64,000 nt of DNA from Taudactylus pleione (Eukaryota > Chordata > Amphibia > Anura > Myobatrachidae): contig JAUIMM010000188.1 in assembly GCA_031769625.1 (NCBI GenBank), forward strand, positions 14,267,501-14,331,500. The letters are read 5' to 3'. A program made the position numbers and the translations under genes. The notes beneath the pieces were generated by a model. The model saw nothing but the letters and a program-made list of their open reading frames with translations, searched no databases and had not been told where the DNA came from. Below are positions 45,486 to 56,908 of this stretch, in pieces (position 1 is the stretch's first letter; every line of letters begins with the position of its first letter).

Positions 45486-48400
45486 TCACTTTATGGTACC
45501 AACAGTGGTACTTGCTTTCTTTATGCAGTATTGAGGCTCACGCTTGGGTACCACGTTAGGCATCAAGTACTTGAAGTTACTTTTCCCAAAGTTACATTCT
45601 TCAACTTCACTCTTGTCAACTTCAGCAGAACCCCACAAGTTCTTTTCCTCATCTTCTGGTTCATACAAAGAATGGCTTTTCCTTTGTTTCTTTTTAACCA
45701 AATATAGGTTTATCTTGCTTACACCTCTTATAAGCACACATTTTGGCCAACTTCTCTTTGTCACATCTTAAACCTTCAACCTTGAAGCACGATATTGGCT
45801 ATTGGCATAATTTACTGATGGCCCCTTAAAAGAAGATGAGCTACCAGTACCTTGAGAGTCCTCAGCATCACAAATTCTGGACCTTGGCTTTATGTCAACA
45901 GACGATGTACTGGCACCGTCACCCTCAGATTCTGGACTCCTGTGTCCACATAAGATACTTGAATATTGACTCCATTGATCCACATAATTTATCTCATGGC
46001 TTTGATGGCTATCTGCCACTTCATTAAGGCATAGATCTCTTGGATTTTCTTGTGCTCCAGATTTTTTAGCCTTGAAAATGAATGAAACTTCCACATGTTC
46101 TACCAGCACAGGTTGGAGTTCACTCTCCACAGAGGTCTTTATTTTCCAATTGACTTTAGCAGGACGTTTTGCTTCAAGCTTTGTAGTTTGAGACCACTTC
46201 ACTTCCTCACAGATAAATTCAGCTGTATTGCAAGTTTTATCCTGGTAGCATGACTGCATTACTTCACATATATGAGAATTACTCTTCACAAGACTGTTAC
46301 CATTAACTGCCTGTAAGGTTCTGTTTTCCACTGCAAAAATGCATGACTTGGGAACATTGACATCACTGTGATCATATAGTGACATCAGAGTCTCATCTTT
46401 GGAAGCCATCAACATATCTGTAGACTTCTGTACATCTTGTACCTTGGCCTCACTGGTTATGCGATCACCACCTGTATACGTTATTTCTTTATCGCCAATT
46501 TCAGACACGGTTATGTAACCTGGACCTGTGCCCCTTTGGGAGGACTTCACACACTCAGTTATTACTGTAAGCTGAAGTCACTGCAAGAAATGTCATCAAC
46601 TTTTCCAAGACGGACCTTTAGGGACTTTCCCAACTCAGATACTTCTTTCCCTTCTTGTACACTGGTACTATTAATGAGGACATCTCTATGATCACGATGC
46701 TGCTGAAAGACATCATTCTGGAACATCTTGCTTAGTTCCTGCAATTCACTGTTTGTCCGCTGCTCATCACAGAAGATACTCTGCAGCGGTAGCATATCTC
46801 TCTGCGTGCCAGCCATTTCAGGATCAACTTGAACCAATTGCTGCTTGTGGTTATGTACTTCTGCCACACTGGGTTCAGCAAAGACATCGGACGCCATTTT
46901 GGTTCCAGAATCCAACTTCAGAATGTTATTTAACTTCTTTTCCTCTTCTGATTTTCCCACTACCATGTGGAACTTTTCCTGAGCCATAGACAGCTGCTCT
47001 TTCAGCTGGGCAATGTTCGCCATGGCGCTTTCCAACTTGCTCTCAGCTTGCAGTAGATTGCGCTCCACAACTTCATGTTCAGCAAGTATCAACTTTTGTA
47101 CAATTATTTCAGACTCTGCAACTTTTAATTCATATTGCATTTTGAATTTCTTTGGTATTCCTCTCCACTTGTAATCTTTGCAACTGGTTCTGTGTACTTA
47201 ACAGACACTTCTCAAGGTTCTCACTCTGTTCTTGCAACTTCCAAGCCTTGCCATGGGTAAGGTTAAGCTCTCTCTCCAAAGTTTCACTTTGCTTTGCAGC
47301 TTTATGCAGACTTTCCTCCAGGAATACATTTCTTTCTGTCAGACATTCTGAAACTGCTTTAGCTGCAAGTAAATTGGAATGAAGAGTTTGTACTTGCTCC
47401 TTACAGCTGACTTTAAGATGGACCATCTCCATCTCTTTTCCTTCACGGTCAGTTTCCCACTGAGCGCGAGTCTGCAGCATCTGGAGATACTCCTCTTTTA
47501 TTTCACAACATTTTTCCACCAGAGAATTATTCTCCAATTCACAATCTTTAAGCTTTTCTTCAGTGGACACGGGGCCTGATTCAGAGCCGGACGCTCTGAC
47601 AAGAGTGCTCGCTCTAAATCAGGGCCCTCCTACCTAAAATTGGAGCGGCCTCCTGGCCGCTCACATAGCTGTGGGTGACCACCCACAGCTTATGCGAGTG
47701 GCCAAAAAGATGGTCGTGATGGTCAAGACCATCGTGACCATCGGGCTTGCGACGAGACCCTGCGGTAGGGTCTCGCTGCAACAAGCCCAGGAGTGCTTTT
47801 GGCTCTATCAGAGCTAAAAGCACTCCCACTGACATCACTAGTGATGTCAGTGGGGCCGGCCCCAGACGGTAGGCGTTCCCATGGGAACGCCTTCGTCTGG
47901 GCAGCAACGCCCCAGCACGCCAACCAAAGGGGATGTGCTGTCACTCACCATCGACAGCACGTCCCCCTTGGCCGTCGCTATGCTGGTCTCGCGCATGCAC
48001 AGGACAGAGCTACCCCCATCGTGCGCATGCGCACTAGGGCACCATTGACCCGCTTGCGAGCGCTCAGTGCTCGCTAGCGGATCTGAATCAGGCCCACAAT
48101 TAGAAAGTCTTTTTCTTTTAACACCAGAGCCAGATCCGCCATTTTCAATTGCGTGCGCTCTGCAACCCTACGATGTCTCTGGACACCTTCTTTCAACTCC
48201 TCCACTTCCTGCTGAAGTACCACACACTTTTGCCGCAATTCAACAACATCTTGCTGCAATAAATCACTCTTTGCTAGCAGCACATCATTCTCATACTTTG
48301 TAACACACTTGAAAAGTTCAGCTTCCTCAAGGCGTTCAGATATAGCTGCCAATTTGAGGTCTGTCTCTTTAAGAGCTTCACATTTTTTTAATTTCTTTCT

Positions 48401-48602
48401 GCTCAAATGTCACTTTCAATGACGACAACTCACTCTGTAACGTCTTTTCAATTTGCGCATGCAAAAGATTCTCTTTTGTAGACTTGTCCTCCAAGTCGCT
48501 TATCTGATCGCAATAGCGCATAAGTGTTTCACGCCAAACTTCACACAGAGAGTCAACTTTTCCCATGCTGACATAGTCCTCTCCTAGTGGACCTTGCACC
48601 AC
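45486..48602 (-). pseudogene. Long coiled-coil protein inside the LTR element
   Basis: Joined in order on the minus strand, the open pieces are 48602-48378, 48406-48096, 47570-47130, 47140-46562 and 46550-45768, with an in-frame extension past a TAA at 45770 to 45486. They would encode roughly 850 residues. The first ~470 are heptad-rich (LKETDLKLAAISERLEEAE, QQDVVELRQKCVVLQQEVEE, ESKLESAMANIAQLKEQ), typical of a long parallel coiled coil. The C-terminal ~350 are charged and Ser-rich without heptads. No zinc knuckle, protease or polymerase motif is present. The style resembles spindle or centrosomal coiled-coil proteins, but I do not recognise the gene. Frameshifts near 48390, 47135 and 46555, the stop at 45770 and a 524-bp insertion make it dead here. 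It might be a captured cellular cDNA or an unusual Gag-like structural protein. Confidence 0.7.
47572..48095 (+). mobile_element. Serial-palindrome element, family B, inserted in the coiled-coil frame
   Basis: It starts GGGCCTGATTCAGAG and ends CTGAATCAGGCCC. It has the same hairpin order as the copy at 8396, including a 30-base palindrome at 47825-47854 and a 20-base one at 47872-47891. It splits the coiled-coil coding sequence. Confidence 0.85.
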
Positions 48603-48900
48603 ACACTGACATCTTTATTTTGCTTTGTATACATCTATTTCAATGTAGTAGTATTGTTTACCCCATTAATTTGAAAGGATTCACCACAGAGGATTTCGAA
48701 CAACTTTAAATCCCTTCCATGTAACCGACTTTCTTCACATTCAGACTGTACACTCCAGTCCTGAATTTGCAAATCTCCGGCCTTAAACTGGACCTTTGTA
48801 GCAGGCTTTCTGCCTTTAAAACATTTATCTTTATTTCCCATAACTCTTGTCATACAATACACAGGAACAACTTGCTTTTATTTTCACTGTATCACACTAT

Positions 48901-49767
48901 TAGGGGTATTCAATATGGGTGCGATAACGTCGTTTTTGCGTTAATATCGCACTTTTTAACGTTTTTGCGTTAATATCACTTGTTTTACTTTTACACCCTA
49001 TTCAATTTCAAAGACTTATCGCAGTTTTGACAAGTCTTTGATAAAAAATGGTGATAACTTTTCACCATTGAATAGGTGTCGAAAAAAAGTGCAGAATTGG
49101 GGTTTAGGGGTGCAGGCTTAAAAAAAATAGCCTGCACCCCTGAGATTGACATTTAAAAAAGAACTGTATCAAAAAAAGTAAAAAAAAAAATAGGGACATC
49201 CCCAAAAATTAATTTAAAAATTGGGGTGCAAAAAAAAAAAAAGGGAAAAAATTGTTAAACAATAGGGAAATAGGTTCAGGGCTATTCTGCATGTATGCGG
49301 CAGGTGTTTTCTACAATAGAATTATAGCGGCAGTTGCACAAATGCAGAATTAAAAAAAAAATTACTTTAGGGACACCAAAATATGCTAGTACCCATTTTG
49401 ATGTACCCCAAATTTGATGGGACCTCTTAAAAAAATAAAAAAAATAACCTAAGTGCTGTTCTGCATCACTTCTTCAATGTCGGGAAAAAAGCACCTGCTG
49501 CGGCTATTTAAAGCCCCGACTTTCAATTAAAGGCTAAAACGGGGGTACCCATAGTGTTCCCCCATGTTTTTACAACTTTAGGGGGTCTTACAATTATTTT
49601 AAGGAAAAATTCGTAATTTTACGCAAATCCAAATTCGGAGTTTCCCGTTTTCGTTAATTTGATATTGGATAAGCGGGAGCGCGCACCATACCTTTACGCA
49701 GAAAAAAACTCCGATATGAAACGTTAACTTCGCCAGGGAAGTTAACCTTTCATATTGAATACCCCTA
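48901..49767. mobile_element. Nonautonomous DNA transposon with GGGGTATTCAAT termini
   Basis: TAGGGGTATTCAATATG at the left is mirrored by CATATTGAATACCCCTA at the right. It is 867 bp with no coding capacity. TA flanks may be the target duplication. It lies in the 5' internal region of the LTR element. Confidence 0.75.
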
Positions 49768-50231
49768 TTTGTCTTCACAAGTATTTTTAACACAACAAAA
49801 AATTTTCTTCATGTGGTACTATAATTACCAGCATGTCAAGCTCTGTCTGTTTAACAGCCTTTCAAAAGGAATCTCTGCTCCCTCAGTACCACACCTTGGC
49901 TTAACGAGCATGAGCAATTCACCAGGATAAACCACACAATTTCTTTTAACTGTTCCAATGCCAAGGAAGTGCACATTTCTCTTCACAGACAATATATTTG
50001 CACTATTCACTTATGCAAAACACTTGAATACTTTGTTTCTGGCCACTTTGCATCTCATAAGCAAAGCAATTCTCCAGCAGCTTGTGTGACACTTATTTCT
50101 CTTCCTTTCCAAGGAAAATATGTACACTGCAGCATTAGTTCACACTTGCAGACAATTTATTTGTTTTACTCACCAGTCTGAGGAGCATTGCACTTTTGAG
50201 TCCACTATGCACGTGCAGTGAGCTTCCATCT

Positions 50232-50237
50232 ACTTAC
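50232..50237 (-). promoter_or_regulatory. Possible splice donor in the LTR element leader
   Basis: GTAAGT on the minus strand lies about 30 bases beyond the primer binding site, where retroelement leaders often have a donor. A second candidate GTGAGT is nearby. No acceptor is proven. Confidence 0.25.
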
Positions 50238-50268
50238 TTGTGTAGAACCTTGGTGCGTAGAATCCTTG

Positions 50269-50286
50269 TGCCCACATTCTCCACCA
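50269..50286 (-). promoter_or_regulatory. Primer binding site matching tRNA-Ala
   Basis: The plus strand reads TGCCCACATTCTCCACCA. From memory this is the 3' end of a vertebrate tRNA-Ala(AGC) including CCA. It lies three bases from the 5' LTR edge. Confidence 0.7.
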
Positions 50287-50726
50287 CAATGTGATGTCTT
50301 GGGGTTAATGGGTACAGTGTTAAGGTGCTTAATGAGGGTCCACACACAGCTTTCAGGTGAAATAAACAGGGTGATGCTTTACTGCCAGCATATGAAATCA
50401 GGAAACTTTCTATTTTATTATTATTATTCCCTATTTTTTGTTTTAAATCTTTAGCGATATGTACTTTTTTCTGTTCCAACTTCTATTCACTGTACATATT
50501 CCTCAACCTATATAATAGTACTAACATCAAGTCAATGAATATATTTCACTTATATTTCACCATTATCCTCTTATGTTTATTTTTAATGTGAATTGTATAT
50601 TCCTATAGTTGTACTATGTCCACTCGCTCTATATGAGGATTGGTCATGTGATCGTTAATGTGAAAAGAAAGCAGTTAAACCCATTCATTGTGGTCTACCA
50701 TATACATCTTCTTATTCACACTCTAA

Positions 50727-51149
50727 TACCCCTTTTACACCATAGCAAAAACCAGGGTTTTTGCTGGGTCTACCCGGGCTGCAGCTCAGTGTAAAAGGGT
50801 CCCTGAAACATAACCTGGGTCAAGTGACCCTGCAATCCAACCCAGGTAGCTACCAGGGTTGGACCCAGGATGGACCCAGGTAATGGTGCAGTGTAAACGG
50901 TGCAACTCGGGTTATCTGACCTGGATCATGCCTAAAATGAGCGGATTGGTGGTTGTGGAGCATTCACCTCCCACTTTTTATGACCTTACAGGTTTAGCAG
51001 GGCAGACCTGAGTTCAGTGTGAACAGGACTGACCTGGGAGTAACCCAGATCAAAGGTGTAGTGTAAATGGGTCTGACCTGGGTCTGACCAGGATTGGAAC
51101 CATGTCCGAAAACCCAGGTCGGACCTTCCTTTTTGGTGGAAAAGAGGTA
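50727..51149 (-). mobile_element. PIF/Harbinger-like MITE, family A (complete, inverted copy)
   Basis: TACCCCTTTTACACC to GGTGGAAAAGAGGTA, flanked by TAA at 50724-50726 and 51150-51152. 423 bp, nested in the insertion within the LTR. Confidence 0.8.
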
Positions 51150-51485
51150 TAAGTCATGTGTTGCTAGCTGACCTATAATGAGTGCTCAAGAGACTGCGGA
51201 TCACATGATCGGGAAGCCGATCACGTGACTGCATCCTGAGAATAAACACACAGCAATATGCTTTTAATTTATATGGTAAGAACATTCGTTTCTGTATCTT
51301 ATCTCAACAGTGTGGTCCCTCATATGATTGCCTTCATTTTATTACACAATATTGTTATATATAAGCAAAAGTAAATCTTTTTCACACGGCTTGGTTAATT
51401 GGTCATTTGATTTTGTGCATCTGTAACCAATTTTGCAATTAGAACAGTTTAAATAGCAGTGCCTTTGTGGCTCACACACACACTT

Positions 51486-51537
51486 GCTCCTGATGAAGGT
51501 GCGGGATACAGTACTTCTGCACGGAAACGCGTTGAGC
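51486..51537 (+). ncRNA. Hammerhead-like ribozyme motif (best copy)
   Basis: Stem I pairs GCTC (51486-51489) with GAGC (51534-51537). The core CTGATGA is at 51490-51496. Stem II pairs GTGC (51499-51502) with GCAC (51519-51522). GAAAC is at 51524-51528, and a minimal stem III AC-GC-GT leads to GTT (51531-51533) as cleavage triplet. Extra bases beside stem II weaken the fit. Hammerheads are known in Penelope-like retroelements and amphibian repeats. Confidence 0.6.
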
Positions 51538-52411
51538 CTTCATACGGACCCCCACATACCAGAGCACTTGGAGGACACTTATTCAATTTTCCGGACCAGG
51601 AATTTGGAGTCAACCGCTATATGGCAACAGCTTATCCAAGTTAAAGGACTTACTTTGTATGCAAGGACTTCCTGCTACAGTACCCACTTGGTAATGTACT
51701 CCTCTTACTGGGACTTTCACTGGCTATTCACTTGATACTGAACTCAGTGACTCATTATAGTGTTGTGGGGCCAATCCCTATTGCAATATTGCACATTTTA
51801 GCTTTCATATTTATGTTTTTATACGTTCCTATTAAATTGTGTTCATTTTGACCAAGCCATGTGTATATGATATATATTTATTTAAAATATCTCTCCATCC
51901 ATTAGCTCTGTTACTTTGTTTCAGAAAATAACAAACAAACCTAGCCCCTGTTTGGGGCGACTAACTCACTTCTTCAACCCTCTCTATAAGGGAGCAGCTA
52001 CTCTGCAAACAAAAGTCCCAAGTCAGCTTAGCCCAGGCTCCGGCCTTGTCTTTAGTTGGCTGACACAACTACACACACATAGTCTGTCTCTGTGCCTTCC
52101 CTGTATCCTCCAGGTTAACCCTTTGCTTCCTCAGCCTGCAGCTTCACTGCCTTCTCATCACAGTCTGAGAGTTTGTGGTCCCCCTTTGCCTCCTGCAAGA
52201 TTCAGACACTGGCCTCCTGGCCTCCCAATGGCTCACTCAGCTTCACTGGGCTCTCTGACTGATCTGCATCATCAGCCCACAACTGAGCTCTCTCCACCAG
52301 GCAGCCCTTACCCAACTTCCCAGACTACTTTTCTTCTCTGTGTGGGCGGATCTCTCCTGCCCCACACAGAATATGCTGCTCACAAGTGCCACCTCTGGTG
52401 ATACTGCCACA

Positions 52412-52415
52412 ATAT

Positions 52416-52474
<59 letters not shown>
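52412..52474. repeat. (TA)n microsatellite
   Basis: About 31 TA units between the LTR and a Tc1-like fragment. Confidence 0.95.
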
Positions 52475-52478
<4 letters not shown>

Positions 52479-52482
<4 letters not shown>

Positions 52483-52640
52483 TACCAGTCAAAAGTTTGG
52501 ACACACCTTCTCATTCAATGGTTTTTATTTATTTAAATTATTTTCATCATAGTAGATTATATATCCTGTGTTTGCCCCTGATGTCATAGGCAAACTTGTT
52601 AACAAATCACATCTGAAATGCTCAGAATTCACTAAATGAC
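52479..52640 (+). mobile_element. Tc1-like transposon terminal fragment
   Basis: GAGTACCAGTCAAAAGTTTG and GGACACACCTTCTCATTCAA are the well-known terminal text of Tc1-type elements in fish and amphibians. Only one end is present. Confidence 0.75.
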
Positions 52641-52699
52641 CAGTCATCAAAGGTCACATGGTTTCAGCCTTATGGGTCTTCCATTCACTCACAATCATA

Positions 52700-52950
52700 C
52701 AGTTGGGTGCATAAATATTGGGACATTAACAGAATTTATGCAATTCCCCTTAAAAAGTAGGAGGCACATATAGAAACCATTGTAATTCCTACACCGTTCA
52801 CCTGATTTGGATGTAATTACTCTCACATTAAATCTGAACGTCTGCAGTTAAAGCACATCTTGTTTGTTTCATTTCAAAGCCATTGTGGTGGTGAATAGAA
52901 GCCAAAATATGAAAATTCTGTCAATGTCCCAATATTTATGCACCTGACTG
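52700..52950. mobile_element. Tc1/mariner MITE with TA duplication
   Basis: CAGTTGGGTGCATAAATATT at the left is mirrored by AATATTTATGCACCTGACTG at the right over about 38 bases. TA lies on both sides. 251 bp, noncoding. Confidence 0.85.
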
Positions 52951-53243
52951 TATTTCTTGAATTTTTGTATGGGAAAGTGTGTTCCTGTGCCCAGACTATT
53001 ATGTAAATCTGTATTTCTTATGTTTGGTACATAGTTGTAAACAGTACTATAGCATTGGTTGATATATATTTTTCTTTGTTTCTACACATTTTTCATCATA
53101 GCAACTTATGATGGCATTCACATATTATGTAGTGCTTAATATACTGTAGAATATTTAGTCATTTGTATTAATCTCTGCCCGTACAGTTTATTATTCCCTG
53201 CCACATGCATACACACTATAGTCAATTTTGTCTGAAGGCAACT
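52951..53243. other. Unassigned stretch
   Basis: No supported feature was seen. Confidence 0.35.
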
Positions 53244-54176
53244 CAGGGCCCATTAGAGGCCCATTCCAGCTGAGCAGCCGCACAGGTCACAACCCATAGC
53301 GTGTGTAGTGTGGCTGCTGGGACCCACTGCCCAGGTGTAACCCTACAGATGGCTGAGGCCTGAGATGATGAGGGGCAGAGGATGGTGATGAGGTGCTTAG
53401 GTAATGATGGAGCTAATGGCTGGGATGTGACAGCCCAGATGAGGAAGTGAGTGGTACCCTGTTCCAACCCACTGGTCTGGACTCTCTAGATGTGAGGCAT
53501 TCACTGGTCTGCATGGACTTTGTGGAGGGAGGTACAGTACTCACTGGTCTTGAGATTCTGGAGCAACTGGAGGCATTCACTGGACTGTAGGCTGGTCTCC
53601 TGTAATTAGCTCTGCAGCTGTTTGTGACAATGTATCAATGTTTGTTTTAATTTTTCCCGGCTCTGGGGGCAATTAATGAATGTGTGTTTTTTTCCTGTAG
53701 GGGCAATCATTGAATCAATGTGTTTTTTTCCCGTGGTGTCCAATGTGTGTTTTTTTCCCTGTGGGGGCTAATGTGTGTGTTTTTTTTTCCCTGTGGGGGC
53801 CAATGAGTGTGTATTTTTTTACCTTGTAGGGGGCCAATGTGAGTGTTTTTGTCCCTATGGGGGCCAATGTGTGTGTGTTTTTTCCTTGTGGGGGCTGTGT
53901 GTTTTTCCCCTGTCAGATAAAATGTGTGTCTGTTTTTTCCCTTTCAGGGCCCACGTGTGTTTTTTTTTCCTGTCAGGTACAATGTGTGTTTTTTCCCTGT
54001 AGGTATTGGACTCCTTGGCATTTCTTTGTTTCTTTTCTGTGAAATAATTTGTTTAATTGAAAACATAGAAATATTTTTTTTCCAGTTAATAAAAATGTTA
54101 AATATGATTAAAGTTAGTTCAGAGAGGAGGAGCTCCAAAATTACTCATATAGGTGTGAGACCTGGGACCGGCCCTG
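53244..54176. mobile_element. Nonautonomous hAT element with internal minisatellite
   Basis: CAGGGCC at the left and GGGACCGGCCCTG at the right. Flanks AGGCAACT (53236-53243) and ATCCAACT (54177-54184) agree at six of eight bases. It contains a G/T-rich minisatellite, as does the related element at 1730. Confidence 0.6.
53640..54005. repeat. G/T-rich minisatellite
   Basis: About 11 irregular units around CCCTGTGGGGGCCAATGTGT followed by T-runs. Open frames rich in Cys and Phe here are an artefact. Confidence 0.8.
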
Positions 54177-54180
54177 ATCC

Positions 54181-54340
54181 AACTTACCTACAAGTATGTC
54201 TTTTTGGATTGTGGGAGGAATTTAGGAAACCTGGATGCACAAAAACATGGGCATAATATATAGACTCCACACAGATGGGACACTGGTCTAAATTACCCTA
54301 TGACCCCAATGCTGTTAGGCAATGCTAACCACTGTGCCTG
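54181..54340 (-). mobile_element. SINE fragment, minus strand
   Basis: The plus strand GGATTGTGGGAGGAATTTAG, ACTCCACACAGATGGGACAC and GCTAACCACTGTGCC is the reverse complement of the head and central domain of the SINE at 33033. The 3' tail is missing. Confidence 0.7.
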
Positions 54341-55534
54341 TATGTTACTCAAACTTGGCTACATTGTTACAATAAATAACACATTTGAACAAATACTGTA
54401 CATCCCATTTACTCTACTGGATTTTCCATGTGGCATGTAACTTATATTTTATAGAATTTATATATCTCAATATTAATAAGGGTGGTTCAGAATAAATGAT
54501 ATCATATGTACGGTATAAAGTGCAACTTTTTTTCTGTATATTATAAAATGCAATCCTCATTTTTAATTGTTTTCTGGATATATGAAGAAACACATTTCTC
54601 AGCTTTGTTGGACTATAATAGATTTTTAGGTGACATTTTCGCCCCTTTTTACAATACACCTTTATCTTCACTGTCTTATCCCTGACAAATGTGTGTGAAT
54701 TATTTAAAATACCAGTTGTGAATTTTTTATACTTGTCAAATTTCTATTGGCAGCACCATGGAAGAGCCCCGGGGCCACCTAAAAAATGAATGCATTTAAA
54801 AGTCAGAATTCCCAGATTAAAGGAAAGCTAAAAAGACTATTACTGTAAGAGATTAAAATGTCAGAGTTCTCGCTCTGTAAAAGTTAAACCTCTAGCTGAC
54901 AGTAAATCAAAACTTTGAAATGATAAATCCAAACTTTGGAATCTTATTGAAATCTACGTTTTTTCTGTCACGTGTTAAAAAGACGGCACTGAAACATTAG
55001 AGATACTGTAACTTACAAAGCATAAAACTGTGTATCACAATGGACAAAACAACATTGGACCCACTGCACTCCCCATTTCAGCATTTGCACCCCTAATTTT
55101 TCACCACGGCTAGCGTTCCTTGTGCTTTCGTACTTTTTTCCAGGAATTTTGCATCTTATTTGCATTGTCGCTGCATTCAAAGATGCTTTTAGTATACTAG
55201 GCACACTAAATAATTTTGTTGCAAAGGAATTGATGTAAAGTCGCAGATTGCACATAACAAAACATGGTACAAGGCATGGCGCGGGTAGCTAGTATCGGAC
55301 CTCTGTTATTTTTTCTTTTTACCCAGATTAGTGAACCAGTTGCACATAGAAGCTACAGTACATGAAATTCCAGCGTCAGTAATAAGCATACCCATACATT
55401 GTACTTTTGTTGCATTAGTGGTACAAATATGATGGATATTTTGTTAAAGGGTCGGACGAGATGTGTATTGCTAAACTTGCTATTTGGTGCTCTTTGAGGT
55501 TTGGTATACGCGGACACATCCGTAATATAATTAG
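54341..55534. other. Unassigned AT-rich stretch
   Basis: No gene or element was recognised with confidence. Confidence 0.4.
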
Positions 55535-55869
55535 CAGAGATGTGCGGTTCTCCAGAAAATCAAATTCACCTGTATTTTGTGAATCCAGACAGATCTGACT
55601 CACAACTCTAATCTCCTGAGGAGATCTGGATAAATCGAGTCACGGTTCTGATCTTCCAGCGGTTCGGAATTCGGATTTTAAATACGAATTTCGGGTGTTG
55701 GATTGTATAATTACATGATTTTGGCTGTTTTTAAAAACTTTCTATATATTTTTTTCAAATTCCAGATACCAAACCAAAACACTTCAGGATGGCTTTGCAA
55801 GACCAAAACACGAAGATTAATCCAGATCCAAAACCAAAACCATAACACGGGGGTCAGCACACATCTCCA
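55535..55869. mobile_element. hAT MITE with perfect 8-bp duplication
   Basis: CAGAGATGTGCGG to CAGCACACATCTCCA, flanked by ATAATTAG at 55527-55534 and 55870-55877. The internal text (CCAAAACCAAAACC near the right end) is shared with the 3' ends of the BED-hAT elements. Confidence 0.85.
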
Positions 55870-56908
55870 ATAATTAGGCAGGTCTGTGTGTACTGTACCC
55901 TTTTAAATGTCCTTTTTTCTGATTGTTGTTTAACTATTAGCCCAAAACCTGGATTGTGTAGTACGGAGTGGAATCCGACCTATCTAGCCCCATTTCAGGA
56001 TGTCAGGTCCATTTACCAGTTCTTATAGAAATCCAGAGCCAATGAATGAACACCATTATCCTGCCACATAAAGACAATTCCCAATTACTCTATAAAGTTC
56101 TGGTTAACGTATACACCCTTCCTGCCACATGTCCTATATTGTAACCACATATTTCAGAGGACAAAGACCGAGGATAGGGGATCATATAATATGTCTGAAC
56201 TCAAAGAACATTTGTGTATAGAATAGTGTTAGCAGATCACAAAGAACAGCCTGTAAGTCAAATAATGTCTCATCAGGACACTTTGCAAAAAATAAATATT
56301 CTGGCAATGTCAGAATTCTTAATCGTCCGTTGCTGCCAAAGGGCATAGCAAAGAGATCTGCTGTATTAATGTGACATTTTGTGTCCTCTTGTCCTCGTGA
56401 TAAATTCCGAGCTCCACATCCTAAACCTTGAGCATCCGTCGATGATGATTAAATTCGTCAGTGGCAGATATCCGTGCTAAAGTGACAGTTAGCCGAGAGA
56501 GGAAACTTTCAACTTAAGCATTAAGTCAAAAACTATTATAGACTCTAAACTAAATAACAGATAAACATGGCTGTAGTTTATGGAATTAATTTTACTAAAT
56601 CATATTTATATCCTAATTCAAATCTTTTTGCAGCAGGCCAATGACAGTTCAGTCACAATCACCAATGCAGCATAGAGTCTCTTTTATTTAAGGATTTCAT
56701 GACAGTGTTATTTGTAATTAGAATACCAGTGTGATTAGAATTTTAGCAGTACACTTATTATATAAAATTTTAAGGATGTTTTTTTATTTACAATCAATTA
56801 AAACAATCAATAGTACAGGTTTTCTTTTCATAATGCTGCCATTATAATGACACCCTCACTTACCACCAGATGTATTTTTCGCAAAAGCGTACAATGAAAT
56901 ATATTAAT
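55870..56908. other. Unassigned stretch
   Basis: No supported feature was seen. Confidence 0.4.

Larger units (their letters stand above)
50407..51922 (+). mobile_element. Hammerhead-bearing insertion in the 5' LTR
   Basis: The insert has no obvious target duplication. It carries a nested family A MITE (50727-51149) and the best hammerhead-like motif in the window at 51486-51537. No protein was recognised. Confidence 0.6.
44655..52411 (-). mobile_element. Nonautonomous LTR retrotransposon carrying a coiled-coil gene
   Basis: Direct LTRs (44655-45300 and 50290-52411) run TG to CA. The minus strand has a primer binding site next to the 5' LTR and a polypurine tract next to the 3' LTR, which fixes the orientation. 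The internal region holds a long coiled-coil coding remnant and no recognisable gag, protease, reverse transcriptase or integrase. Three later insertions (47572-48095, 48901-49767 and 50407-51922) break it. Without them it would be about 4.85 kb. Flanks are (TA)n on both sides. Confidence 0.8.
50290..52411 (-). repeat. 5' LTR (minus orientation), split by an insertion
   Basis: 50290-50406 and 51923-52411 together match the other LTR apart from two deletions of about 20 bases and scattered substitutions. A 1516-bp insert lies between them. Confidence 0.85.

Noticed and set aside
45768..48602. Active spindle-type gene such as SPAG5
   Set aside because: The style is suggestive, but I could not match specific residues. 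The frame is broken by shifts, a stop and a transposon, and it lies between LTRs.
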